Origin: Bacteroidales bacterium
GTDB lineage: Bacteria; Bacteroidota; Bacteroidia; Bacteroidales; Muribaculaceae
Length of the DNA: 37,007 bases
Direction of reading: 5' to 3'
Assembly: GCA_014800735.1 (NCBI GenBank)
Contig: JAAVFP010000023.1
Span: 84,139-121,145, forward strand
Position numbers and translations under genes: made by a program. Shown here piece by piece: positions 16,571-25,279 of this stretch (the first letter of the stretch is position 1; each line of letters starts with the position of its first letter). The notes under the pieces were generated by a model. The model saw only the letters and a program-made list of their open reading frames with translations, was not told the origin of the DNA and did no database searches.

Positions 16571-17935
16571 TCAAGCGGCCTGGTGGGCCTGGAGGTTGAT
16601 GTGGCGGAAGGTGATGAGCACCAGGATAAGGGTGACAACGGTGGCCAGGAGGTCGGAGATGGGGAAGGTGTACCACACACCCTCGATGCCCCAGGCTTTG
16701 GGTAGGAACAGCAGCAGGGGTATCAGGAAGATGACCTGGCGCAGAAGGCTGACGATGATGGACTTGGCCGCGCTGCCGATGCTCTGGAAGAAGGATGTGG
16801 ACACAATCTGGAAGCCCACCACGGCGAAGGCCTGCAGGGCGATGCGCAGTGCGCGGTCCGTGCACTCAATCAGCCCGGCGTCGTTGGTGAAGATTTCGGA
16901 TATAATCTGAGGGCAGAGTATGGCGATGGCCGAGCCTGCCACGGTGAGTACCGACGAGGCCAGGACGGCCAGCAGATAGGCGCGCCTGAGGCGGTGGAAC
17001 TGCCCGGCGCCGTAGTTATAGCCCACGATGGGCTGCATGCCCTGGTTGATGCCCAGCAGGATGTTGATTATCACTGCGGTATAGGTGGTGAAGATGCCCA
17101 TGGCAGCGATATCAAGGTCGGAACCGTAGGTGCGCAGGCTGTTGTTGGCGATGGCGTTGATGGCGCAGGCGGCGGCGTTGACCACTGCAGGTGCGGCACC
17201 GATGGATGCAATGCTCAGCACCAGGCTCCAGCGCAGGCGGTAGGTGCCGGGGCGGAAACGGATGGTGGTTTTGGGCGACATGAAGTGGGCGGCCACAAAG
17301 GCGGCCGAGCACAGCATGGCGATGTCAGTAGCCCAGGCAGCCCCGGCAATACCCATGTGGAACACATATATAAATATGGGGTCGAGCACAACGTTGGCCA
17401 CGGCGCCAATCATCATGGTGATCATGGCGCGGCGTGGATAGCCGGTGGAGCGCATCACGTTGTTGAGGCTGAAGGCGAAGTTGGTGAGCAGCAGGCCGGG
17501 GAGCATGATGCTCATGTACTGGTGGGCGTAGGGCAGGGTGGTGTCGCTGGCACCGAACAGCCGCAGCAGTGGGTCGAGGTAGTACCATGCCAGAATGTAG
17601 AAAACTCCGTTGAGCAGGGTGAGGGTGAGGGCGTTGCCCAGCAGATTCTCGGCCAGGTCGCGGCGCCCGGCGCCGATGGCGATGGATATGCGCGAGGAAG
17701 CGCCTATACCCACCAGAGTGCCGATGGCGGTGGTGAGGTTCATCACCGGGAATGTGACTGCCAGGCCCGCAATGGCGTGAGGCCCAACCCACTGGCCGAT
17801 GAAAATGCGGTCCACAACGTTGTAGAGCGCAATGACCAGCATGCCCACCACGGCAGGGAGGCTGTACTGCCACAGCAGGCGCCCAACGGGTTTGGAGGCC
17901 AGCTCGCGGAAACGGATGTCTTCTTGTTCATTCAT
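16571..17935 (-). CDS. MATE family multidrug/cation antiporter
   Basis: The 454-aa protein shows the 12-TM MATE pattern in two homologous halves. Motifs include GRLLWQYSLPAVVGMLVIALYNVVDRIFIG at the start of half one, GASSRISIAIGAGR, and in half two ILLGINQGMQPIVGYNYGAGQ, a classic MATE signature. These transporters export organic cations or drugs through the inner membrane using H+ or Na+. The start at 17935 (MNEQEDIRFRELASKPVGRL) is typical. No promoter is clear. It follows the TPR gene by 115 bp containing a hairpin, so it may depend on partial read-through. Confidence 0.92.
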   Translation of the reverse strand: MNEQEDIRFRELASKPVGRLLWQYSLPAVVGMLVIALYNVVDRIFIGQWVGPHAIAGLAVTFPVMNLTTAIGTLVGIGASSRISIAIGAGRRDLAENLLGNALTLTLLNGVFYILAWYYLDPLLRLFGASDTTLPYAHQYMSIMLPGLLLTNFAFSLNNVMRSTGYPRRAMITMMIGAVANVVLDPIFIYVFHMGIAGAAWATDIAMLCSAAFVAAHFMSPKTTIRFRPGTYRLRWSLVLSIASIGAAPAVVNAAACAINAIANNSLRTYGSDLDIAAMGIFTTYTAVIINILLGINQGMQPIVGYNYGAGQFHRLRRAYLLAVLASSVLTVAGSAIAILCPQIISEIFTNDAGLIECTDRALRIALQAFAVVGFQIVSTSFFQSIGSAAKSIIVSLLRQVIFLIPLLLFLPKAWGIEGVWYTFPISDLLATVVTLILVLITFRHINLQAHQAA

Positions 17936-17980
17936 AGGCTGATGGGTAAGGATGGCTGTTGTGTGGGAGGGAGGTATAAT

Positions 17981-18023
17981 GCGAAAAGGACCGCCCGCGC
18001 GGTGCGGTGGCGGTCCCTTTCGC
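17981..18023. terminator. 15-bp GC-rich hairpin between the TPR and MATE genes
   Basis: Arms 17981-17995 and 18009-18023 pair over 15 positions with a single A/C mismatch (GCGAAA-GGACCGCC), loop 13 nt. There is no T tract on either strand. Given its position after the TPR stop it may attenuate or terminate transcription into the MATE gene. Confidence 0.5.
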
Positions 18024-18050
18024 TGTTATGGCTGGGTAAATAGAAATTCC

Positions 18051-18695
18051 TTATTTAGCCTGGGCGGCTGCACGCTCGTAGTACTTGCGGATGTCGATGC
18101 GCATGGACTGAGCGTACTGGGGATAGTCGTCGAGGATGGTCTTGTAGGCCTTGGCCTCGTCGGAGTATTTGCCTTCGGTGCGGAACACGTTTGCCTCCTT
18201 GATGAGCATCATGGGCACGATTTCGGGGTTGCCGTTGGCCTTGGAGATTGCTTTCTGGTAGTTGGACACGGCCTTGTCGTACTGCTGGAGGTTGGCATAG
18301 CAGTCACCCTTGAGGCTGTAGACGCCGGCAGCGGCGATGTTGTCGTCGAGCGAGCAGCCGTCGAGGTACTTGATAGCTTCTTCGTACTTGGCTTCCTTGT
18401 AGAGGCGCACAGCCACTTCGGCTTTAGCGCGGTTGCCGCTCTTGTAGCCTGCCTTGGCGGCTTCGGTGTAGAGGGCCATGGCCACGGAGTCGTTCTGTTC
18501 GATGTCGGCCTTGGCGATAGCCTCGTCGGCCTTGCGGCTGCCGTTCTGTGCTACCAGGAGCCACACCATGGCGCCGATGACCACCACGAGGAGCACAATC
18601 ACGCACAGCATAATGCCTTTTTTGTTAGCACGGGCTTTTGCGATGATGTCGTCGGTGGGTTCGACCTCCTGAGCGGTCGGTTTGTTCTGTTCCAT
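18051..18695 (-). CDS. Membrane-anchored tetratricopeptide repeat protein
   Basis: The 214-aa protein has a short cytosolic N terminus, one membrane segment at about 27-48 (GIMLCVIVLLVVVIGAMVWLLV) and then helical repeats. KADEAIAKADIEQNDSVAMALYTEAAK, YSLKGDCYANLQQYDKAVSNYQKAI and YSDEAKAYKTILDDYPQY are recognisable TPR units, so the C-terminal part faces the periplasm. The layout resembles YfgM-like ancillary TPR proteins that assist secreted or envelope proteins, but identity with YfgM is not claimed. It is transcribed from a promoter at 18770, divergently from cdd. Confidence 0.82.
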   Translation of the reverse strand: MEQNKPTAQEVEPTDDIIAKARANKKGIMLCVIVLLVVVIGAMVWLLVAQNGSRKADEAIAKADIEQNDSVAMALYTEAAKAGYKSGNRAKAEVAVRLYKEAKYEEAIKYLDGCSLDDNIAAAGVYSLKGDCYANLQQYDKAVSNYQKAISKANGNPEIVPMMLIKEANVFRTEGKYSDEAKAYKTILDDYPQYAQSMRIDIRKYYERAAAQAK

Positions 18696-18769
18696 TGGAG
18701 TTATGTGATTTTTTATTTTTACGATTGGTTGAAGCGGGCCCGCGGCGCGAGCGCATGCTTTTCGAACTG

Positions 18770-18800
18770 CAAAAATACTGCTTATTCCCCGAATAACAAA
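18770..18800 (-). promoter_or_regulatory. Promoter of the TPR gene with an inverted repeat in the spacer
   Basis: On the minus strand TTTG (18797-18800), a 19-bp spacer and TATTTTTG (18770-18777). The spacer contains TTATTC-3 nt-GAATAA (18782-18796), a possible operator half-site pair. The resulting 5' UTR is about 70 nt. Confidence 0.6.
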
Positions 18801-18841
18801 AAAAATCGCACGATTAATGATGTTTTTATATTATAAAAGAG

Positions 18842-18849
18842 TAATTTTG
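18842..18849 (+). promoter_or_regulatory. Promoter -7 element of the cdd-tyrS operon
   Basis: TAATTTTG on the plus strand, 21 bp before the ATG at 18871. About 20 bp upstream is a T-rich stretch (GTTTTTATA) in place of a clean TTTG. Confidence 0.6.
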
Positions 18850-18870
18850 CAGTAGTAAAAGCCACGATGT

Positions 18871-19344
18871 ATGCGAAAAATAGAGATAATCACCCCTGTC
18901 GAGGCTAAAAGCTACGACGAACTTACTGACTCCGACCGCCGCCTTGTGGACCTTGCCCGCCGTGCCACCGAGGGGTCGTACGCACCCTATAGTCACTTCC
19001 GCGTGGGGGCTGCCATCCTGCTGGCCAACGGCGAGATTGCCGTGGGCGCTAATCAGGAAAATGCCGCCTTCCCCTCGGGCATGTGTGCGGAGCGCTCCGC
19101 CTGCTACTGGGCCGGTGCCAATTATCCCGGTGTGGCCTTCGAGAAGATTGCCATTGCCGCCGTGGGCACCGACGGCTTGCCCACGCCTCAGCCCTGCGCA
19201 CCCTGCGGAGCCTGCCGCCAGGCCTTGCTGGAATACGAAACCCTGGCCGGCCACGATGTGGAAGTGCTGCTTGTGGGCGCTTCCGAAATCTACTCGCTGC
19301 CCTCGGTGGCCTCGCTGCTGCCGCTGGCATTCTCAGAATTTTAA
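18871..19344 (+). CDS. cdd: Cytidine deaminase (small, tetrameric type)
   Basis: The 157-aa protein has the zinc/active-site set of homotetrameric Cdd: NAAFPSGMCAER with Cys72 and the proton-shuttle Glu74, and PCGACRQ with Cys112 and Cys115. The region around residues 37-64 (GSYAPYSHFRVGAAI) is a typical substrate-site segment. It deaminates cytidine and deoxycytidine to uridine forms in pyrimidine salvage. tyrS starts 18 bp after its stop, so the two are cotranscribed from the promoter at 18842. Confidence 0.95.
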   Translation: MRKIEIITPVEAKSYDELTDSDRRLVDLARRATEGSYAPYSHFRVGAAILLANGEIAVGANQENAAFPSGMCAERSACYWAGANYPGVAFEKIAIAAVGTDGLPTPQPCAPCGACRQALLEYETLAGHDVEVLLVGASEIYSLPSVASLLPLAFSEF

Positions 19345-19362
19345 AAAAACTTACGATATACG

Positions 19363-20655
19363 ATGAACTTTATAGACGAACTTACGTGGCGCGGTATGAT
19401 CCACACCGTGATGCCCGGAACTGAAGAGGAACTCAAAAAAGGCATGGCCACGGCCTATCTGGGCATCGACCCCACGGCCGACAGCCTTCACATCGGCCAT
19501 CTGGTGGGTGTGATGATGCTCAAGCACTTCCAGCGCGCCGGCCATCGCCCCATTGCCCTTGTGGGCGGCGCCACCGGCATGATCGGCGACCCCTCGATGA
19601 AGAGCCAGGAGCGCAAGCTGCTGGACGAGGACACTCTGCGCCACAACCAGGAGGCCATCAAGAAGCAGCTGGCCAAGTTCCTGGATTTTGACTCCGATGC
19701 TCCCAACGCTGCTATCCTGGTGAACAACTACGACTGGATGAAGAATTTCAGCTTCCTGGATTTCATCCGCGACGTGGGCAAGCTCATCACCGTGAACTAT
19801 ATGATGGCCAAGGACTCAGTGAAGAAGCGCCTGGCCGGCGACTCGCAGCACGGCATGTCGTTCACCGAATTCAGCTACCAGCTGGTGCAGGGCTACGACT
19901 TCCTCAACCTCTACCGTGAGCACAACTGCCGCCTGCAGCTGGGTGGTTCCGACCAGTGGGGCAACATCACCACCGGCACCGAGCTTATCCGCCGCACCGA
20001 GGGCGGCGAGGCCTTTGCCATCACCTGCCCGCTGATCACCAAGGCCGACGGCTCCAAGTTCGGCAAGACCGAGAGCGGCAACGTGTGGCTCGACGCCCGC
20101 TACACCTCGCCCTACAAGTTCTACCAGTTCTGGCTCAACGTGGCCGATAACGACGCCGAGAAGTACATCAAGATTTTCACCGAACTCAGCCGCGAGGAAA
20201 TCGACGCCCTCATCGCCGAGCAGGCCGAGGACCCCGGCCGCCGTCCGCTGCAGCGCCGTCTGGCCCAGGAGCTCACCACCATGGTGCACTCCAAGGAGGA
20301 CTACGAGGCTGCCGTGGAAGCATCGCAGATCCTGTTCAGCAACAAGGCCACTGAAATCCTGCATAACATCGACGAAAAGACCCTGCTGGATGTGTTCGAG
20401 GGTGTGCCCAAATTCGAGGTGAGCCGCAACGACATCGAAACCGGCATCCGCCTGGCCGACCTCCTCACCGAGAAGGCCCCCGTGTTCCCCTCCAAGGCCG
20501 AGATGCGCAAACTGGTGCAGGGCGGCGGCTTCTCCATCAACAAGGAGAAAATCACCGACCCGCAGGCTGTGGCCGCAACCTACATGCTGCTCAACGACCG
20601 CTATATAATTGTGCAGAAAGGCAAAAAACAGTACTTCCTGCTGATTGTGAAATGA
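19363..20655 (+). CDS. tyrS: Tyrosyl-tRNA synthetase
   Basis: The 430-aa class I enzyme has the HIGH motif HIGH at 43-46 within [25 protein letters not shown] for tyrosine binding, and KFGKT near 232 as the KMSKS loop. An S4 RNA-binding domain lies at the C terminus (about 365-430). It charges tRNA-Tyr. The start [14 protein letters not shown] is typical for bacterial TyrS. The stop overlaps the start of the next small gene by four bases (ATGA), indicating coupling. Confidence 0.97.
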   Translation: MNFIDELTWRGMIHTVMPGTEEELKKGMATAYLGIDPTADSLHIGHLVGVMMLKHFQRAGHRPIALVGGATGMIGDPSMKSQERKLLDEDTLRHNQEAIKKQLAKFLDFDSDAPNAAILVNNYDWMKNFSFLDFIRDVGKLITVNYMMAKDSVKKRLAGDSQHGMSFTEFSYQLVQGYDFLNLYREHNCRLQLGGSDQWGNITTGTELIRRTEGGEAFAITCPLITKADGSKFGKTESGNVWLDARYTSPYKFYQFWLNVADNDAEKYIKIFTELSREEIDALIAEQAEDPGRRPLQRRLAQELTTMVHSKEDYEAAVEASQILFSNKATEILHNIDEKTLLDVFEGVPKFEVSRNDIETGIRLADLLTEKAPVFPSKAEMRKLVQGGGFSINKEKITDPQAVAATYMLLNDRYIIVQKGKKQYFLLIVK

Positions 20656-20870
20656 AAAATCCGGTTTTAGCAGCGCAGTTCTCCAATCCCATGCAGGCCA
20701 ACATTGCCTGCGGCATGCTGGAGAGCGCCGGCATCGCGGCCTTCGTGGTGACCGACGAAATGGCCACGCTCTACGGCGCAGGGTCCACCTGGGCCCCGGT
20801 GCGCCTCTACGTCGAGGCTGCCGACCTTGAGCAAGCCACCGCGCTGCTGAAAGAACATGGCGATATCTGA
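20652..20870 (+). CDS. DUF2007-type small protein
   Basis: The 72-aa protein resembles DUF2007 ('putative signal-transducing') proteins. It has the sequence pattern of moving substrate or side chains between a 'source' and 'level of repair' helix ([24 protein letters not shown]) and a strand-helix end [19 protein letters not shown]. No catalytic motif is seen; such domains form a ferredoxin-like fold that probably binds a partner or ligand. Its ATG overlaps the tyrS stop (ATGA), and the CobW-type gene follows after 2 bp. Confidence 0.75.
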   Translation: MKNPVLAAQFSNPMQANIACGMLESAGIAAFVVTDEMATLYGAGSTWAPVRLYVEAADLEQATALLKEHGDI

Positions 20871-20872
20871 CT

Positions 20873-22111
20873 ATGACTAAAGAAATTCCCGTACTGCTGC
20901 TCACGGGCTATCTGGGCAGCGGCAAGACAACCCTCCTGAACCGCATCCTCACCAACGAGCGCGGAATCCACTTCGCTGTAATCGTCAACGACATCGGCGA
21001 GGTGAATATCGATGCCGACCTGATCCAGAAGGGCGGTATCGTGGGCCAGAACGACGACCTGGTGGCCCTGCAGAACGGCTGCATCTGCTGCACCCTGCAG
21101 ATGGACCTGGTGAAGCAGATCACCGACCTCCTGGCCATGAAGCGATTCGACTATATCGTAATCGAGGCCAGCGGCATCTGTGAACCCGCTCCCATTGCGC
21201 AGACCATCTGCACCATCCCTCAGATGGTGCCCAACGCTCCCGTGCAGCCCCGCCTGGACTGCATCGTGACCGTGGTCGACGCCCTGCGCATGGCCAGCGA
21301 ATTCGGCTGCGGCGACGCCCTGACGGCCGAAAATATCGGCGACGAGGACCTTGAGAAGCTCGTAATCGAGCAGATTGAGTTCTGCAACATCATCCTGCTC
21401 AACAAAATCTCCGAGGTCACCCCGGAGCAGGCAGCCCAGATTCGCGCTATCATCCGCGAGCTCCAGCCCAAGGCACAGATTATCGACACCGACTATGCCG
21501 ACGTGGCTCTTGGCCGCATAATCAACACCCGTCTGTTCGATTTCGAAAAGGTGGCAACCTCGGCTACCTGGGTGCAGGAAATCGAAGGCCATCACGATGA
21601 TGATGACGACGATGATGATGACGACGACCACGAGGAGCATCACCACCATCATCATCATGACCACGACGAGGATGAGCACGAGCACGAACATGAGCACGGC
21701 CATCATCATCACCACCATCACCACCACGGCGAAGGCGAGGCCGAGGAATACGGCATCGGCACGTTCGTGTACTACCGCCGCCGTCCGTTCAACTTCGAGC
21801 GCTTCGACGACTTCGTGGCCCGCCACTGGCCCAAGAGCGTAATCCGCTGCAAAGGTGTGGTTTGGTTCAGCCAGAACAACGACATGTCGGTACTCTTCGA
21901 GCAGGCCGGTGTGCAGCACAAAATCACCGATGCCGGCTACTGGTATGCCACCGCGCCGGCCGAGGAACTCGAAATCCTCATGCGCGACGAACCCGGCCTG
22001 GCCCGCGACTGGGACGACAAGGTGGGCGACCGCATGATAAAACTCGTGTTTATCGGCCGCCAGATGGACCGCGCCGCTATCGAAGCACAGCTGGACGCCT
22101 GTCTTGACTGA
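20873..22111 (+). CDS. CobW/ZNG-type G3E GTPase metallochaperone with Asp/His-rich loop
   Basis: The 412-aa protein has Walker A GYLGSGKTT (12-20), the metal-binding CICC (70-73) and an SGIC-EPAPI switch region. HHDDDD at about 239 opens a stretch to about 286 of eleven Asp, then His runs of seven and nine with alternating Glu-His. It closes with the CobW C-terminal domain (FVYYRRRPFNFERF, VIRCKGVVWFS). Family members hand Zn2+ or another metal to client enzymes using GTP; the His/Asp loop is a likely metal store or sensor. The reading frame crosses about 140 bp of GAY/CAY triplet repeats, which are prone to length change. It ends the cdd-tyrS-DUF2007 operon. Confidence 0.9.
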   Translation: MTKEIPVLLLTGYLGSGKTTLLNRILTNERGIHFAVIVNDIGEVNIDADLIQKGGIVGQNDDLVALQNGCICCTLQMDLVKQITDLLAMKRFDYIVIEASGICEPAPIAQTICTIPQMVPNAPVQPRLDCIVTVVDALRMASEFGCGDALTAENIGDEDLEKLVIEQIEFCNIILLNKISEVTPEQAAQIRAIIRELQPKAQIIDTDYADVALGRIINTRLFDFEKVATSATWVQEIEGHHDDDDDDDDDDDHEEHHHHHHHDHDEDEHEHEHEHGHHHHHHHHHGEGEAEEYGIGTFVYYRRRPFNFERFDDFVARHWPKSVIRCKGVVWFSQNNDMSVLFEQAGVQHKITDAGYWYATAPAEELEILMRDEPGLARDWDDKVGDRMIKLVFIGRQMDRAAIEAQLDACLD

Positions 22112-22149
22112 CCGCGAGGCGCTGCGACCGCAAAATAGCGCGGCAAAAA

Positions 22150-22181
22150 TTTGCTGACGTCAGAAAAAATAACTAACTTTG
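22150..22181 (+). promoter_or_regulatory. Promoter of tRNA-Ser
   Basis: TTTG (22150-22153), a 20-bp spacer and TAACTTTG (22174-22181), followed by GCAGTCGCATCC and the tRNA 5' end at 22195. The spacer starts with a 10-bp palindrome CTGACGTCAG. Confidence 0.85.
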
Positions 22182-22194
22182 CAGTCGCATCCAT

Positions 22195-22282
<88 letters not shown>

Positions 22283-22289
22283 AAAAAAA

Positions 22290-22313
22290 GCAGCCTTCCG
22301 GGCTGCTTTTTTT
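22290..22313 (+). terminator. tRNA-Ser terminator
   Basis: GCAGCC/GGCTGC stem (22290-22295 and 22301-22306) with a 5-nt loop and seven T residues (22307-22313). Eight A residues precede the stem, so it can act on both strands. Confidence 0.93.
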
Positions 22314-22356
22314 ATAGAGCCAGGGTTGAGCCTCCCGGCTCGTTGTCGCGCAGCAA

Positions 22357-22371
22357 GAATCCCTCTCTCTC
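22357..22371 (+). repeat. Second copy of 15 bp of the tRNA-Ser 3' end
   Basis: GAATCCCTCTCTCTC here is identical to 22263-22277 in the T-arm/acceptor part of tRNA-Ser, 94 bp downstream. Direct repeats of a tRNA 3' end are the usual mark left by tyrosine-recombinase integration. The stretch 22314-22390 also holds CAGGGTTGAGCC with a GAGCC/GGCTC hairpin (22328-22341), resembling part of the repeat at 13995-14014. No integrase is present. Confidence 0.5.
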
Positions 22372-22390
22372 TTTGCTCTCATAAATAATA

Positions 22391-22425
22391 AAAGACGCTG
22401 TAATTTGCATAGTTACAGCGTCTTT
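22391..22425. terminator. 13-bp bidirectional terminator
   Basis: AAAGACGCTGTAA/TTACAGCGTCTTT (22391-22403 and 22413-22425), loop 9 nt, followed by CTTTTTT on the plus strand and TATTATTT on the minus strand. It may back up tRNA-Ser termination or stop the converging protease mRNA. Confidence 0.8.
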
Positions 22426-22502
22426 CTTTTTTGTGATTCACAATACGTACCCAAATGTATGTATTTCTCAATGGATGCAAGGACTATTTTTACAATAAGA
22501 AA

Positions 22503-22534
22503 CGGTCCTCTGTGCCGCGAGAGCCGGAGGACCG
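22503..22534 (-). terminator. Probable terminator of the protease operon
   Basis: CGGTCCTC/GAGGACCG arms (22503-22510 and 22527-22534) with a 16-nt loop, about 20 bp after the protease stop; TTTCTTATTG follows on the minus strand. No gene is seen in 22426-22554. Confidence 0.5.
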
Positions 22535-22554
22535 TCGGTGGTGACGATGATTTA

Positions 22555-23634
22555 TCAGTTCTTGGAGTAGAGCGAGAATTCGCATCCGAATTCTTCGACG
22601 AGACGATTGTCGAGTTCATCGGCTGTGGTTGCAAGACCAACGATATTGTCCAGTATACGTTCGGCGGATTCAGCGGTTATATCGGCCAGATGTATTCGGT
22701 AGCAGAGATAAACCTGACGTCCGTCAATCCCCATTTTGTATGGAGCTAAGTCCGTCTCGAGTATGAAGTTGAGCACGTCCTCTACATTTTTCTTGGGTAA
22801 GAGGTTTATGGGTGATACGGCAAAGAGATAGTTCCGGTCGTAGACAAAGAGGCGTATTTCTGAACTTCCGCGATGGAATACCCACGTATCATGGCCATTA
22901 CGCGCGAGTACCGGATTGATTCCAATACGTGCTATCGCGCTTTCGCAAAACTGTTCGAGAGGCGAAAGTTCATGGGTTGAAAGTACACTTTCGTCGATTT
23001 GGGCACCGCATGACGGACAGTATTCTTCGTCGCCACTGATGAGCTCGTCGCAACTTGCACATTGCACATGGAACTCAGTGCGGTCGAGATTTTCTATCAT
23101 GCCAAGAAGCTGTTTCAGAGTCTCTGCACGTACGCCGAAGCCCATGTTGTCTGCTGCTGAAGAGGCAAATTTACTCACGGTTACACCGATAACATCTCCG
23201 TTTTCGTTGATTATAGGGCCGCCGGAATTGCCGGGATTAATGGGCGCATCGACCTGTAAGTAATATTTACCGCCTATAAGCTGGCGCGGAGATGATATAG
23301 AACCCTCAGTGATGGTGAACGGCATGCCAAATGGATAGCCTGCAACACGTACTTTCGAGCCGATGATGGGCTCCACCTCATCAGATATTTCAAGTTCGGG
23401 TAGATGGCTGAAATCGGCGTCTACGGCGAGCAGCGCCAAGTCGGTGTCGGGATTAACTACGACCACGCTAGCCTCGTAGGGATTACGGTCGTTATCTTGA
23501 ATAGCAACCGTACGATAGCCGGCCACCACGTGGTAGTTGGTGACGAAAATATCGTAGGGTTTCAGATAGAAGCAGCTGCCTGAACCGTCGGCATGATTCA
23601 CTTTATATATAAGCTTGTTGAAATCTTGATTCAT
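22555..23634 (-). CDS. Cytosolic trypsin-like serine protease with zinc ribbon and YbjN-like domain
   Basis: The 359-aa protein has no signal peptide. Residues 1-185 are a trypsin/DegP-type protease: His35 in NYHVV, Asp65 in NPDTDLALL and Ser137 in PGNSGGP, the complete triad. A zinc ribbon follows with Cys192/195 (CASC) and Cys206/209 (CPSC). Residues 220-359 form an alpha/beta domain resembling YbjN/type-III-chaperone folds (LEQFCESAIARIGI, EIRLFVYDRNYLFAVSPI, VYLCYRIHL). There is no PDZ domain, unlike DegP/HtrA. It lies 43 bp downstream of the acidic protein gene at 23678, in the same apparent operon. Protease function is well supported; substrate and role are unknown. Confidence 0.85.
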   Translation of the reverse strand: MNQDFNKLIYKVNHADGSGSCFYLKPYDIFVTNYHVVAGYRTVAIQDNDRNPYEASVVVVNPDTDLALLAVDADFSHLPELEISDEVEPIIGSKVRVAGYPFGMPFTITEGSISSPRQLIGGKYYLQVDAPINPGNSGGPIINENGDVIGVTVSKFASSAADNMGFGVRAETLKQLLGMIENLDRTEFHVQCASCDELISGDEEYCPSCGAQIDESVLSTHELSPLEQFCESAIARIGINPVLARNGHDTWVFHRGSSEIRLFVYDRNYLFAVSPINLLPKKNVEDVLNFILETDLAPYKMGIDGRQVYLCYRIHLADITAESAERILDNIVGLATTADELDNRLVEEFGCEFSLYSKN

Positions 23635-23677
23635 AGTGTGATTGAGATTGTAGTGGAGTTTTGTGAAGTCGAGTTGC

Positions 23678-25057
23678 TCAGCAGCCCATATTTTTAATCA
23701 TGATCATCTGCAACTCTGTCGCAAGTCGCATGTATTCGGGCACGTTACCTGCCTTAAGGGCTTCGTCCATCTTTTGTTGTAGTTCGACGATTTCCTGGCC
23801 GCTCATAGCTTCGGCTATTTTCTGGTGTGCGGCCATGACATTCGCATGAGCTTCTTCCAAGGTCGTCTCGTCATCTTCGTCGTTATCGTCTTCGTTTTCT
23901 TCTCCGTCTTCTTCCTCGTCGTCTTCTTCCTCGTCGTCTTCTTCCGGCTCGATTTCTCCATCCATCAATTTATCGAGAGCTTCGAGTAGTATTTCGGCCG
24001 CTTCATTAAGTGGTAGATTAGCACTCTTACGAAGCGCCATTATGACGTGATACTCCAGCAGCAGAGGTATATTATTCTCTACCAAAAGTCTATAGAAAGC
24101 TTGGAAGATACGTACCACCACCTGATCGTAGTCGCGTTTTTGCATAGCCTCGATGGTGTCTTCGTGGATACTTTCAAAATCCTCCTGTACGCTTTGCAGT
24201 GTCACGTATGGCTTGACTGATACCATCATCTCTACAGAGTAGAGGTCTTTAGCTAATTCTTCCTTGGTCATCTCCATCAATCTATTGAGGAAATTGATGC
24301 CTCGCGACACGAGCTCTTCCAGCGGACGTTCGTCCGACATAGCTTCGAGAGCCTTGTCGATTTCGTTGATTAACTGGCCTTGCGGATTCGCGAAGAAGGA
24401 GAACTGATAGATGGCTGCGCTGACGATAGTCCAGGCATAGATATAGCGACGCTGCGAGCAGTATTCTGCTGCTGCGGTCTGCGCGAGATTGCCGACTGTC
24501 TGTAAATCATCATATACCTTTTCAATCTGTTCAGGAGTGAACGGTGTTATTTTCGGATTGTAGCAGCGTGATGCATTGAAACGCGTACATAATTCGTCAT
24601 CATATTTATCGCCTACGGCACAGATATTGTGTATTACCGAATGAATCTTGTGCGGGTGTGTGTCAGTAATAGGACATGAATATTCCATCTTTAGCGTGTC
24701 GTCGCTTTTGACAAAACGGGCAAGCATTAGATTTTCGGTGTTCATCTCAGCAATCTGCCGTAACATAGCGACACGGCCTTTTTCTGGCAGTCGCAGGAAG
24801 TCGGCCGAGATGTGAAGCGTTTCGGGCTTGATGTCGATGTTTACGACAATTGATCCATGGGGAATTGAGAATGATGTACCGCGTTTGCTACCATAGCGTT
24901 CGCGAAAATCACCGTCCAGAGCATCAATAAGGAGTTGTAGTGACTTTGCGTAGTCATGTCGTTCGTAAGCTTCGACAGCCTCTTCCATAATTTCACCGTC
25001 GGTATATACCAACTGCGACTCTGCTGCAGGAGCAATGTAGGGAAATGACAGTTTCAT
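23678..25057 (-). CDS. Acidic YbjN-like domain protein, partner of the protease gene
   Basis: The 459-aa protein has no signal peptide or membrane segment. Residues about 30-175 look like a YbjN-type domain (alternating strands GSIVVNIDIKPETLHISADFL, then LRQIAEMNTENLMLARFVKSDDTLKMEYSCPI). The middle is helical (YDDLQTVGNLAQTAAAEYC, YDQVVVRIFQAFYRLLVENNI). A very acidic linker of about 30 Asp/Glu-rich residues (about 377-410) is followed by a helical tail with GQEIVELQQKMDEAL. I do not recognise a named family for the full length. It is first in a two-gene transcript with the protease, which also carries a YbjN-like domain, so the products probably interact. Base composition is lower in GC than the flanks. 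Confidence 0.75.
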   Translation of the reverse strand: MKLSFPYIAPAAESQLVYTDGEIMEEAVEAYERHDYAKSLQLLIDALDGDFRERYGSKRGTSFSIPHGSIVVNIDIKPETLHISADFLRLPEKGRVAMLRQIAEMNTENLMLARFVKSDDTLKMEYSCPITDTHPHKIHSVIHNICAVGDKYDDELCTRFNASRCYNPKITPFTPEQIEKVYDDLQTVGNLAQTAAAEYCSQRRYIYAWTIVSAAIYQFSFFANPQGQLINEIDKALEAMSDERPLEELVSRGINFLNRLMEMTKEELAKDLYSVEMMVSVKPYVTLQSVQEDFESIHEDTIEAMQKRDYDQVVVRIFQAFYRLLVENNIPLLLEYHVIMALRKSANLPLNEAAEILLEALDKLMDGEIEPEEDDEEEDDEEEDGEENEDDNDEDDETTLEEAHANVMAAHQKIAEAMSGQEIVELQQKMDEALKAGNVPEYMRLATELQMIMIKNMGC

Positions 25058-25129
25058 GTGTCAACAGTTTTTATAGAGTTGTGGTAATGAGTTTGCGTAG
25101 AACAACCGATTTCCACCGCAATTCGTTTG

Positions 25130-25137
25130 CAAAGCTA
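25130..25137 (-). promoter_or_regulatory. Promoter -7 element of the YbjN/protease operon
   Basis: On the minus strand TAGCTTTG followed by CAAAC, 72 bp before the ATG at 25057. No clear -33. The stretch 25058-25279 otherwise holds only this and the upstream region of the divergent pseudogene. Confidence 0.5.
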
Positions 25138-25279
25138 ATTAAAATAATTGGAAGTATCGATATGCAGTCGGACGAATATGTACCGAAATGTACGGGATTG
25201 CGATTGCCTTTTTACTGAAATCCCACGTACTTTTATGATTGATAAAGTGTTAATAAAAATGAAACTAAATTGCAGAATT

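Noticed and set aside
22154-22163. 10-bp palindrome CTGACGTCAG in the tRNA-Ser promoter spacer
   Set aside because: Short enough to be chance, and regulation of this tRNA by an operator would be unusual.
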